A DNA stretch of 64,000 nucleotides from Megamerina dolium (Eukaryota; Arthropoda; Insecta; Diptera; Megamerinidae): positions 117,999,018 through 118,063,017 of the forward strand of contig OY978525.1 of the NCBI GenBank assembly GCA_963854835.1, read 5' to 3'. Positions 34,764 through 46,579 of the stretch are shown one piece after another. Position numbers and translations under genes: made by a program. Within the stretch, counting starts at the first letter, position 1; each line of letters begins with the position of its first letter. The notes under the pieces are model-generated. The model was not told the DNA's origin and did no database searches. It saw nothing but the letters and a program-made list of their open reading frames with translations.

Positions 34764-36742
34764 TTATTTATTAATTTTAAAATTACGCAATGCACCCGAT
34801 TTTAAGCGATTACTTAGATTTGTGCCGCTCGGTTTAGGTGCTGCTGATACAAACGTACTACTATTTGCATTGTCAGCCACAGCAATGTCATGATCATCAT
34901 CATCATCCACATACGTAACTTCTTCATCGGAGTTATCCGTAAAAGGATCGACTCTTACGGAACCGCCTAAACCGTTAAATACGTAATTTCGAGTATTTGT
35001 TTTGTTTAAACTTGTTGCTGTGGCTGTGGCCACATCTAATCGTGGCTTTTTAAAAATACTGTACTGTAATTTTGTAATAATAGAAAAAAAAATGTAATTT
35101 CCCATTTCTGCGGAAATAGAATGTTCAGCAGCTACGCACAACTCACATCATTTTTACGTAAGGTGACAGATGAACTTGCAGCATTCGTTTTCGTGCTACC
35201 AGCTGCATTATTAGATTTAATTGGTGAGATTTTAAGTGTGGAAAGCTTTGTTGTTGTTGGTTTCAGTTTGGCGTCCTTGGCGATTTTTTCCGTATAACGC
35301 CGGAAGAACGGACCCATACCAACACTACTAGATTTTATATTTAAATATGGCGAATTTGAATCTTCGATAACTTTAACTTTTTCCTTCTGCAATTGAGATG
35401 GGGATGGGCGTAAGTAAATAATATTACATTACATAGGTATACTATTTTTAGAATGACTTACAATTGTAGGTGAAATAGTTACATGATGTCTGAGGTTGTC
35501 AAAAATTTTAAAGTCAGCATTACTGGGACTTTTTGATTTTATGATGTTACTGCTCGATGAGGATGAAGAAGGAGCAATAGTAGCAGCCTCTAATGATTTT
35601 AACTAAAGAAATTAGGAAATTATTTCAATTGAATAATTCATTATTAAGAGAATTTTAAAACCTTTTCATTTAGTTGGTAGTTTTCACTTTCCAATTGTAC
35701 AATACGTTCTTCATGTTTTCTAGAAAAAATTGAAATTAATTACTTTTCTATTAATGTGTTCTGTAATCATTTGAATCATTTACTTTTTAATTTCGATTTC
35801 TTTACGCAAATCAATCTGTACCACTCTAAGAAGATTACGTATATCAGTCTTTTTACTTTCGCATAAACGCAATTCTCTGCAAAACAAAGAAGATATACAC
35901 AATGTATGCTAAGCTCAGAAATGTGTATGTGTAAAATATTGAATTAACCTTTTCAATGTAGTAACCCAAACGCCTAATTTATACGGATCATGTTCGATTT
36001 TGAGTAATTTTTCAATTTCAGCATTTGATGCCATGTGCACTGCTGTTACACTTTCCATTGTATCAAGTTGTCGCTTCAATGAGCTTACTTCTTTGCGAAG
36101 ATCATCAACAACTTTAGCATCAGTCTTTAATATATTCATCTAAAACAGAACGAATATCAATATTTATTTTTTTAATTTGATTATTCGAAATTTTACTGAA
36201 CCTGTTCTGTGTAGGTAAGTATGATAAATTCACTCTTTTGTAATTTTTGCTCCAGACCATTAATTGTTTTCCTATGTTATTGTTGATGTAGTTGATTAAA
36301 ATCCATTCAAAATTGAAAAATAACACACTTATACTTACATGCATTTCTTTTGTACATCCTTTAAACTTTTTATTTGTTCCTCTGCTTTGTTGATCTCTTT
36401 ATCTTTAATTGTTATCTGTAATTTGGCATTATCCAGTTGTTCTTGCAATGAAGCCACATCTACACGACTCGTATCCAAATTGGCCATATTAAAATAGACA
36501 CGAAAAACATTACGATCTGAACATTTATTGCGGCATTGTGGGCATGTTTTCGACCTGTAAATTTTTAATACGAAATTTACTACACAAATAGTTTAAACAT
36601 GCATTAAATGCAAGCAAACAACATACCGTTCCATCCATTGTCTCAAACATAGAAAATGAAACATATGACCACAATGTGTAACATGCACCTCGTCCGAATG
36701 TGAGAATAATTCCGCACATATCACACAATTTAAATTTAACAT
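34764..36742 (-). CDS. nopo: RING E3 ubiquitin ligase nopo (TRAIP homologue)
   Basis: Homologue of Drosophila no poles and vertebrate TRAIP, a RING ubiquitin ligase guarding genome integrity during replication and early embryonic divisions (known). Exons: 36627-36742, 36339-36554, 36202-36271, 35949-36139, 35784-35876, 35662-35719, 35462-35602, 35147-35386, 34764-35063; 474 residues. The RING is complete: Cys6, Cys9, Cys24, His26, His29, Cys32, Cys43, Cys46 in LNCVICAELF, HCGHMFHFLC and CPQCRNKC. Next come NVFRVYFNMANLD, a long coiled coil (about residues 70-260), a Ser-rich linker (PSSSSSSSN), a GMGPFFRRYTEKIAKD motif, and a basic end LSNRLKSGALRNFKINK. All exons join in phase. The donor after exon 3 (GTTCAG) is unusual. 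Confidence 0.94.
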
Positions 36743-37078
36743 GATTCTGTATTTATTAATAACACGAAGACAATAAAATTATAAACGTTTTATTTTACAC
36801 GAATTCAAATGAAATATATTTTTATTATTTCCGTAATTTGATAAACGACTTATTTTGCACGAATTCAAATGAAATATATTTTTATTTCTGCACCGCAAAC
36901 ACTCGTGTAATTGCCGCCAATTTCCGTAATTTGTAAAACATTACAAAAACAATATCAAATAAAACTGTCAAATTACTGCTTTTGCTTTGTTTCATGAACG
37001 AGTCTCGAAGCGTAAACAAAGAAAATTAGCAGGAAGTTCACACGACATATTTTTAGCATCAACGCATGCGAGACATTG
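36743..37078. promoter_or_regulatory. nopo upstream region
   Basis: The first 300 bp before the ATG carry a diverged short duplication (AATTCAAATGAAATATATTT twice, near 36800 and 36860). No TATA box is evident. A DRE-like TATCGATA lies further up at 37359-37366, about 620 bp from the ATG; relevance unknown. Confidence 0.35.
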
Positions 37079-37589
37079 CATACATTCAACGCATTCAACG
37101 CGTTTCTGCATTTCAAGTTACATGTGACGCGTTGGGAAAAGGGAAAGTGAAATTGAAATTTAAAAAAAATGCATGGAATTAATTAGTGAAATAAATAAAT
37201 ATATATTGAAAGATTACAGTCAGTACAGTCGATAACCAGACTTCACATTTTGTTCACAGTAGAACTGTGGGAAATAATTACGAACATTTTTTCTTTGTTT
37301 AAAATCCATTTTTAATCAAAATTGGAGTAAAGTCATTAGCGACTTAAACTTATTTATTTATCGATAGCATTGAAAATAAAATTCAATACATTTTGTTTAA
37401 TTGCATATCAAAATCAAATGGCCTGTTTGCATGACGTTTTCAATGTTTATAGAAATACCTACATTTCGTATGCGTTTAAGGTATCATACGCTTTGCGCTA
37501 CGTAACTTGCGCTATACAACTACACTGATTCTAGTTTTCTCTACTACAGATGCATAGGATGTGAAAAAACATAGAATGAGTCGTCTTTA

Positions 37590-38072
37590 TGGTCCAATTA
37601 CCCACGTGGTATCGCAACGGGAAGTAAAGTAAGGTAAACGTAGAAAATACATCGTAGGCTGTAGTCAGGTGTTGTGTGTGGGTATTGCTGTGCATTTCAT
37701 AATAGTTCAGAGAAAACATTGAATGCATATTCAGTATTGCCATGCATATTAAAAAAAATTTTTTTTGTGTACTTATTTAATATTTTGTAATAAAATAATT
37801 TTTAATTTAAACCTTTTGTGGCACACAAGTATGTATGTAATAATATAAAATAACAAATATTGATATAAATCATAAAGATAAACGATATAAAAATTTTAAT
37901 ACGAAACAAATTCTATTTGAATGTAATAGCAACATTGTCGTTCTATCGTCGCAGGTTTCTACGTTACTTTACTTTACGATACGTTGTTAGGTAATAGGTT
38001 GTGCACAATTTGGTATGGCAGGGTGTGTCAGCCCGTACGCTATTTTACGTTACTTCGTCGGTAATTGGACCA
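37590..38072. mobile_element. 483-bp MITE
   Basis: Begins TGGTCCAATTACC and ends with the exact complement GGTAATTGGACCA, flanked by TTA on both sides (37587-37589 and 38073-38075). Subterminal parts also pair (AAGTAAAGTAAGGTAAACGT with the inverted CTACGTTACTTTACTTTAC). No open frame of note. Confidence 0.75.
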
Positions 38073-38267
38073 TTACTTTCAGTTTAAGGTCGCTATTATG
38101 CACGAATATATTCGTTGCATTCGTTGACTAGAAAAATATATCTATCAACATAATTTAAAAGCGTGAACAAAATTCTAAAAATGACAAAAAAAAATGAAAG
38201 AAAATTGCGCTCGAATGGGAAACTAATATAATATATTATTTCCAGTGCGAAATATCGAAAATAAATG

Positions 38268-38705
38268 CAACGGTTTAAGCGGATTGTAACTGGTATCTAT
38301 ATCGAATAATCACTAGTTACGATTATCGCGAACAATGGTTGGTGCACATGCTAAAATGAAATAACGAAAGAAACGTCAACTAATAGACAATAGGTTGATT
38401 CGATTTAGAATTAAATGAAATTTAGGCTTTAGAATTAAAGAAAATAAAAACGTAACAACGGTTGAAGCGGATTGTAACTGGTATCTATATCGAATCATCA
38501 CTAATTACGAATATCGCGAGCAATGGTTGGTGCACATGCTAAAGTGAAGTAATGAAAGAAACTTCAACTAATAGCCAGTACGTTAAAGGGTGGTTGTAAA
38601 TAGAATTTGTATTGACAGCATCCAGTGATCGAACAGGGTTGATTCGATTTAGAATTAAATGAAATTTAGACTATAAATTAAAGAAAATAAAAACGTAACA
38701 GTATA
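38268..38705 (+). repeat. Tandem duplication of a 190-245 bp sequence
   Basis: Two direct copies, about 38268-38459 and 38460-38705, share GCGGATTGTAACTGGTATCT, CAATGGTTGGTGCACATGCT and GGTTGATTCGATTTAGAATT. The second has an extra block of about 55 bp (GTTAAAGGGTGGTTGTAAAT ... CATCCAGTGATCGAACAG). Confidence 0.7.
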
Positions 38706-39184
38706 ATAATGGTTATCGATGACAGCGTCATCCATTATACAATGCGTTTTTTGCCTGACAGTGAGCGGCCAAGTTAATACGTTACTGACGGAGAAACAAG
38801 CAGCTGTTTATAATAGATGCTTTGTCATTGACGTAAAATGAATTAGCTGATAGCTGCCAGAATTTGCCCCGTAACGTCAGGTTGACGGACACGTACTGAT
38901 TTGGCAGCAGTTAATACAAACGTATGTATGATGGATGACGGATTCTATGAATCGCTGGATTAAGTGTGATCTTTCAATGCTTATTTATTAATTTCTTTAT
39001 TTCTAGCAAACATAATATAAGAGAAATTAATTCTATAAAATCTTTTAACATTTCAATTTCACTTACAAATAAAATCAATTTAGACAAAACTAAATTGATT
39101 TTATTTGACTCAACAAGTTTACATTATAGTAAATTATTCCAGTAACTTGAAGTGCAGAAAAGCATTGAATGCGTTGAATGTATG

Positions 39185-41640
39185 AAATGCGTTTGATGCG
39201 CTGAAGGCATGAAATGCGTTGCATAGACTTATTGCTCTTATGGTGCAATTAGTCAAAATGTAAGGTAACGAAAAATAATGTAAAGTGCGATGATTTAACA
39301 TTGTTAGTTCAGTCTTTATGCTAGATGAGTACGAAAAAGATAGCTAGATATAATATAATAAAGACATATGAATAATAGGAAAGAGAATGACTTTTCTTTT
39401 TTTTTAGCTACCTACCAATTCGTTTTGTTAAATCAAATTTGCGGCAAAATATGTATCTCTATATTATCAAGGCAATATAGTACGAATGAGGACAGCATAT
39501 TTCTCATAGAAAGCAATAGTTATCAACTATTTTGATAAATATTACCTGCCATGAATTGTCAGTTTGCTAATTTGACAATCAATTTTTCATTTCTACTAAA
39601 AGTTCCTTGCGGCAGCTTCTTCAAATTGAAAAAAGAATAGTTAAAATAACATACATTAAAGAAGAGTTGATTTTTTTTGCTTTTTCGCTTTTCTTCATCC
39701 ACTTTTTGCAGTGTTTTTGAGTTTTTAAGTGCTTCAATGTTGCACACATACTTGTTTGACGCCATCATTCAAATACTTTTATCAAGATAAGAAGAGACCA
39801 CACACAAATATTGCCACTGATAAAACATATAACAGACACTCAACATAACAGATGGTTGGCAATAATTATTGATTATGAAAAAATACCATTTCGAACATAT
39901 TGTACATTACCAGAATTTCATTGTGTTCGCTGGAGAAAAATTAAAAAAGTTCCTTTTTTTTTTACAATTTATTTTAATATTTCTTCATTTTTACTATTGT
40001 AATGTCTCATATAACCACAGTGTTATTTCAATAATATTTCTTTTTTTGTTTTTTTATTGGAATTATTTCTTAGATCATACATGAAAATTTGATATACATA
40101 TTATTTATTAAATCTTTGATTTATTATTTATTTGATTTACAGTCATTTTAACATGTTTTCACAACATACACATTGGCATGTACATATATATCGTAAATAT
40201 GTATTTGTATTATTATTTTTTGTTTTTTACAATGTATACAACTCAATTTGTTTTACATTATTATGTGAGTACTTATTAAGTGTTATTTGTAGTAATGCAT
40301 ATTGAATGCATTAATCCCAAGTAATAATTTGCATTAAACAATTAAATAAAATACTTTGAATAAACATTGATAATAAAGATAATCAATTAATTAGTTGTTT
40401 TTTTTTTTGTTCCTAGTATAAAACCTACAAAACATACATACATACGTTCATAGCAAATTCATTAAGAGCTTATAGAGATTACTTGGGATTTGTATACTTT
40501 GTAGGTGGAGTGAAATTTGTTAAAAAATAAAAATTAATTTAATTACAAAGTACAATTATAGTTAACAATTTTAATTATAAATAGTTAGTTAATTATCTAC
40601 TATACAATATACATATATGTGTATAGTTAAATTTGAAGTATTTTGGACTAATATTATACAATGTATATATATACGAGTATGTTTGCATGTATGTACTTAC
40701 TAACTACATAGTTGTATGTATGTATTTATGTATTAGTAAATAGTTTCACATAGTTGAAATCTTATGTGATAATGAGTGGATACATTTTGAATTATGAAAA
40801 CTGATTTTCTTTTCAATTTCAATTTTTGATTCTGTTCTTTGCAATAAAGTTGAAATAGTATTAAGTTTTATTAATATACAATATGCATATGGTATTTGTA
40901 ATTATGTAATAATTATTATTATTGAATAATTTTTACACATTTTCTTGTTCTAATACTATTACGATTTACCCATTTTGACCCGAAATGTATGTATGTAAGT
41001 ATGCACATATATACATACATAATTATAATACATATATGCAAATATTTAAAGAAATCCATTGTTGTATGTTTTTTTTTTTTTAATTTAATTTATTTAATTT
41101 ATTTTCTTATCATTTATTTAGTTTTCTATTTAAATTTATTCTATATTTAATATTACAATAATAAGTACTTAACATAATCAATGTATTTATTTGATCTTAT
41201 TTGAACAACATTGTTGTGTTTTATTTTATAAATTTTTTTTTTATTAATTATGTACTTGTATCAGTACAAAATTTTTTTATTTTTAACACACTTACTTTAA
41301 TACTTAAAATTACATAGTTTATAGTACATATTGTTGTTAATTTGCACATGAACTAGTTTTCATTTAGCCAACAACAATAAAGTTAAAAAAAAATGTCAAT
41401 ATTTAATTTTGATTTATTTCATTTTTAAACAATTTCTTCTTATTTAGCAATTTATTTTTCTAATATAGTACATATAATATAATATACATACATACAATTT
41501 GATTTTCAGTTACAGTGATTCCGTAGTTTTTAGATTTTTGTTTAGTTTTATAAATAGTAACGTCTTAAGATTCAGATTTTTTTTTTAAACATATTTATAC
41601 TGAAAATTATATTTATTTATTTACAATGCAATATATGTAA
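39185..41640. other. Gene-poor AT-rich region
   Basis: Only AT-rich sequence with homopolymer runs and TATATG-type simple repeats. Short frames near 39559-40084 show no family features and look like chance. Confidence 0.55.
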
Positions 41641-42283
41641 GTATATTAAGGTGGGCCAAGTGATCTAAACGATCTGGCTGAGCAAAAAAGCATAAAATTT
41701 AGATGATTTCAAAAACTCAACTCAAAGTAAATTATGTTGATTAATTCACCTCTTCAGTATTTTCTTCAAGTCTCCGCTAAAGTGGTGAAATGTATGACAG
41801 ACTCTCAATAACTTTTTTCTCACCAATATTTTCTCCAAACATGTCCACTATCTCTATCTCTTGAAAAAATTACAGAAATTAATGCTTGATGTTTAGAAAA
41901 ACAAAACAAAAATTGTACGACTTACTCAATTTACTCAAATTTTATGTTTTTTTATTTTATTTATTTTATTGATCCACCTGAATATACAATATATATCATC
42001 TTCAGCATTTTCTTCAATTCTCCGCTAAAGTGGTGAAATGTATGACAGACTCTCAATAACTTTTTTCTCACCAATATTTTCTCCAAACATGTCCACTATC
42101 TCTATCTCTTGAAAAAATTACAGAAATTAATGCTTGATGTTTAGAAAAACAAAACAAAAATTGTGCGACTTACTCAATTTACTCAAATTTTATGTTTTTT
42201 TTATTTTATTTAAAATTTTATTTTTATCGCTCAGCCAGCCTATCAATATTTTGCTGCACACAATTTGCTCCACCTGAATATAC
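41641..42283. mobile_element. Compound MITE with one left and two right ends
   Basis: The left end GTATATTAAGGTGG pairs with CCACCTGAATATAC, which occurs twice, at 41974-41987 and 42270-42283. Between them a block of about 200 bp (CTCCGCTAAAGTGGTGAAAT ... ATGTTTAGAAAAACAAAACA) is present twice in direct order. This fits a 347-bp element followed by a left-truncated second copy. Confidence 0.72.
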
Positions 42284-42990
42284 AATACATACATTGCATA
42301 TTATGTACTTTCTCTGTAATAATAATATCCTCACGGAGATATGAATTTTAGCTATGTTTAGTATATGTTGTAGTAGAGTTGGCCTTATTTATACAATTTT
42401 TATATTTATTTATTTATTTGTATTTTAACAGCCTAGTATTTAACAGCAGCGTTTTTTAACTTTAGAATGTTAAATACAACACAATTATAATCTAAATTAC
42501 CTACAATTTATTGAAGTACATCTGTATATTTATTTACAAATTGATTTCGCTTTTATTTTTCGTATATTCTATGAAGCATGTCCGCGCATAAAATTGTAGA
42601 TGATAATTTGTGGTGAAGTGGTAGTTATTATTTTCTATTATTTAAATTGGAGTTGAAATGCTGTTTCCTTATTTTTAAATTTGAAAAAACATTCTGAGAA
42701 AATAATTCAAATGGCAATACTCAAAAAAAAATACATCTCTGAAAAATACATCGCTTTCAACGTGATTCGCGCACATGCGTCATTTATTAAATACATATAG
42801 ATTATTGTTGTTAGAATTTATAAAAAAAAAAAAAAACAAAATTCAATAATTTCACTTAAACTTTAACATAAGGTTTCATTAGTTTTATAACAAGCATTTT
42901 TAATTTTTCGATAAATTGCGTAGCCTCCATAGTTTCATAGTCGTCATTACTATAAATAAGAAAAAATCGAAAGAAAATTATATTTAATTA
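42284..42990. other. AT-rich intergenic stretch
   Basis: No gene, RNA or repeat supported. Confidence 0.5.
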
Positions 42991-42999
42991 AATATTTGT

Positions 43000-43420
43000 T
43001 TTTAGAATGCAATTAATGTTATTATTGTCATATATAATAATTGTAGAGCAAAACAAGAAAATGGAGAATATAATACGAGCTGCTGATCTACGACATAATG
43101 GCAACAAAAGTGTCATGTTGTTAGCGTACGCCGATGATATTGACATAATCGGCCTGAACACGCGAGCAGGCAGTGCAGCATTCACAGAGTTGGAAAGAAA
43201 GTCGCGTCGAATGGGTTTCACGGTGAACGAGGTCAAGACGAACTACCTAGTGTCAACAAACAAAGAGTAGCGGCGACTTGGGCAGCACGTCAAAGAAAGT
43301 GGAAAGTTCAAGTACTGGGGAACTTGTCAGCACTTGGAATTTCTAACTGGCGCCAACTAGCAAAGGAAGGAGCTGGCTGGCGAAGTTTGCTAGATTCCGT
43401 CTAAATCGATTTTCGGTTGT
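43000..43420 (+). mobile_element. Non-LTR reverse transcriptase fragment (RTE-like), copy 1
   Basis: Encodes IIRAADLRHNGNKSVMLLAY and the catalytic YADDIDIIG, then SRRMGFTVNEVKTNYLVSTN, then a remnant LGISNWRQLAKEGAGWRSLL near 43350. Truncated at both ends and missing the central part present in the copy at 46586. The clade is a guess from the YADDIDIIG context. Confidence 0.8.
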
Positions 43421-43885
43421 TTGGTTTTCAGTTTCTAAAGAAAGAAATGAAACTAAAACAAGATCTGTGGATGGTGAGTATCATCAAAGGTGAAACTTTA
43501 GTTGAATGGATGAAAATCTAGCAACTTTGAGGCTGCGGTTACATCAAGGGCATGGAAAAATTAGCTCAGCTCAATAATGTTCTCTTTGGAACACCCTACG
43601 ATGTACGATGATAGGGTTAAGTTCAAGAGAACAAGTTAGTACTCTGATTTTCCAATAGGCACGTACCTGCAAAATGCAAAAATGACCAATTAATAATGAG
43701 AACAGGCACAAAGTCAAGTATTTATATAAAATCGGTACTGAATTTGGACTATCATAGGAAGAATAAATAAATCATAGGAAGAATACGAATTTTGTGCATA
43801 GAATCACAACTACTTGATTCTACCAGTTAGCATTACTTTAGTCTATCAATATTTTCCATAGTGTAAATTACTGATATCAAACTAC

Positions 43886-44742
43886 TATTAAGAGGGGAAT
43901 AGAGTTTAACATTCTTTTAAATGAATTCATAATATCTCAAGAGTGCTGTGTCTAAATTTCAAATCCATCTGAGCAAAAGTGACGAAGTTATGACTATTTT
44001 TATACCTGTCGGATTTTTATACCTACCTGACTTGAGCGCTATATTCTTACCAGGCAGCTGGTTCGATTTCTATAGATTTCATTGTAGACAAGAGCAAAAA
44101 GATGCTTTAGACATCATGGATGATTGCAACATCCTTTATGGACCTGGCATCGATGATTCAGTGTAAGTTAAGCCGATAGAACTCGCTTATGAACGTTTCA
44201 TTCCAAATTTTTTAGTGTTCAAAACTTTTCAAAGCATTTTTCCCACAACTAACGTTTTCAAAGTCGGTGTCCCTCATAACTTCAAAACTACTGCATCGAT
44301 CGTTTTGAAATTTTGAACACTATTTCTGTACATAATTTCGAGGTAACGCTAGAGAGCTTTTTTTTCAAATTTGTTAATATTTTTCATTTTATAATAACAA
44401 ATGAAACGATTTTTTCGCAAAAAATCGCGTTTTTTCCTTCAAAGTATTCCTAAAAAGTGAAAAATTGAAATTTCGAAAAACCCCCCAGCGTTACCTGGGC
44501 AAGGCGATTATTTAACGATATAATTTTGATTTTTTGATTTCAGATGATCCAGCACCGATTTATGATGGACACCGCAATTCAACTTTTTTCCAAGACACTC
44601 CAGAATAATTGTTGCCATTGCTGTATCTTTTAATATTTCTCCATGAAAATTTTACACAATATTCTTCAAATGTCATACTATAATGCACCATTGGTTTTAA
44701 TAAATAGATTTTAATTAAATTAACCCTATTTCCCCTTAATGT
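43886..44742. mobile_element. Non-coding TIR element, copy 2 (inverted relative to copy 1)
   Basis: Ends AAGAGGGGAATAGAG and CCCTATTTCCCCTTAA are degraded forms of the repeats at 123-955, and the interior (for example CGGTGTCCCTCATAA, CAGATGATCCAGCA) is the complement of that copy. The 72-codon open frame at 43948-44166 lies inside it and is unlikely to be a gene. Confidence 0.65.
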
Positions 44743-46142
44743 TCGCAAATGCGTATGTATAGTAGATATGACAGACGAAGAAAAAAGGGAGGTCAAATTG
44801 AAATTCTTTTTTTTTTTGTAAATATTTAAATATTTTTTATAAAACTTTTTTCACCTGCGACACATTTTGTAATGGAATTTCGGAAAATGGAATCAATGAT
44901 ACCATTTTCTCAAATTTCAAATTATTAGGGACAATTTCGTGGCCATGTGGGAATTAATAATCGCAATTTTCTAATGTAGCCCCAGATGCATACCTGTCGT
45001 AATAAATGATCGATTGATTGATTGATTTGTTCAATAAATAATTGTTGAACGATAATATTTTGACATTTGAATTATTGTTCCTTTTCAATTCTTATGGAAT
45101 CCACCCTTTTCTAAATAAGCTACGAAACAACTACTAATTGTAGCAAATCAAGTATAATTATTTGATTTTCGTTCAAATTTTAACAAACGAAATGTACAAA
45201 TTGTAAAGGAAATAGTAATCAACCAATTGCCTTTGGTTTTAACGAATTCATTTATTGGCTGTATGAGAAAGAAGTCAATAAAATCGACAATAAAGGCTAG
45301 CCAATGTTACCATAGGAAGAAATGCATCTCCCCTATTTTTTTTTTAAATTGCAATATGCATATTTTTTATTGTATTGTCTAACAAAGAAATCGGTTATTA
45401 TTTGTGCTTTTGTGCAAAATCAAAAGAAAGTAAGGAAGAATGATTAAAAAAAAAAATTAAAAGTTCGGTTGTGACGATTTTAATTCAATAATTTGAATGA
45501 AATTTTTTTGTTTTTAAATGAAAAACAAACCTAATTGTAAGGATGGCATAAAAGAATAGAAGCTTTATTAAGTTAAAAAAAATTTTTGCCGCAAAGTTAT
45601 CTCTTATGTCATTTCGGTTTTGACCCTTTCCTTTTTCATCCCAACATTTCGGTTAGTGGTAATAGATGGCATTGCCTATTATGGATAATATGAATGACGA
45701 AAATAATAGAGAAGAACATTTTCAAAGTAATCATCAAATGGGGGAAAATGAAAATAATATCCACTCACATTTCAGCATTATTACTTCATTATTAATATAG
45801 ATATTCATGTACATATACTATATACGAGTATATTGATATCAGTGAAAATTGTTGACTAACTGGTTGATTGCCTGGCTAGCTGGCTGACTGCCGGTTGCCC
45901 TAAGATCTGTATCGTAAACAGCTAGAAAAGGACATTTACATCCACATATACACATGCGTAAGTACATTACGTAGTGGAACACCCTTGAGGTCGTTATGTG
46001 TTTAAATACTAAAAGGAATTAGTTATAGAACTAATGAAAATGAAATGAAATTTCATTAACAGCTGCTAAAAGCAATGGTCTGGTTTCACAATTACTTTTA
46101 GGTTGAGGAAAGTTTTTATAAATATTTAATTTCTAAACAAAT
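44743..46142. other. AT-rich intergenic stretch
   Basis: No supportable feature. Confidence 0.5.
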
Positions 46143-46156
46143 AGTTTTTATAAATT

Positions 46157-46438
46157 TAATATCGAAAAGATTTTTCTTTCGAACGGTACCCATTTGTCGG
46201 CAAGCAATTGGCAATTCTTCCGACAGTAACAACTTCCCATGAAAAAGCTTCTAAAATAACTCTGTGACAAAGATCAGAAAAAGTGATGTCACAAGGGTTC
46301 TGCCATTCGGAACCGGCTAAAATAAGTAGGTCCTTTGTAATACTGTCCAAAAATTTAACACGCACAACAGCAATGGAAGAGAAGCTCGTCCAATAAGCCC
46401 TTCGGGGCTTTAAGTGCCACATATTTATTTTATTTTAA
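46157..46438 (+). mobile_element. SINE copy, 5'-truncated, with 14-bp target duplication
   Basis: SINE body from TAATATCGAAAAGATTTTTC to CACATATTTATTTTATTTTA. Flanked by the 14-bp repeat AGTTTTTATAAATT at 46143-46156 and 46439-46452. The tRNA head is missing. Confidence 0.87.
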
Positions 46439-46579
46439 AGTTTTTATAAATTATATAGAGGGAACTCGACTAAATAGGTCCGGAACTGCTACTGAAACAA
46501 TAACACAGGTTATGGGCAAACCATAAAGACAACAGAACTAACCTAATAACCAGTACAGTAGTTTTTAACAAATCTGACT

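Larger units (their letters stand above)
37079..39184. repeat. 2.1-kb structure with 43-bp inverted arms
   Basis: Left arm 37079-37121 begins CATACATTCAACGCATTCAA; the right arm 39142-39184 is its inverted complement with three mismatches. The interior has no long coding frame and contains a MITE (37590-38072), a tandem duplication (38268-38705) and another inverted pair (38726-38950). It looks like a foldback or eroded DNA transposon of unknown family. Confidence 0.55.

Noticed and set aside
43948..44166. 72-codon plus-strand frame
   Set aside because: It lies inside the TIR element and is broken in the other copy, apart from a short patch conserved with the DNA itself.
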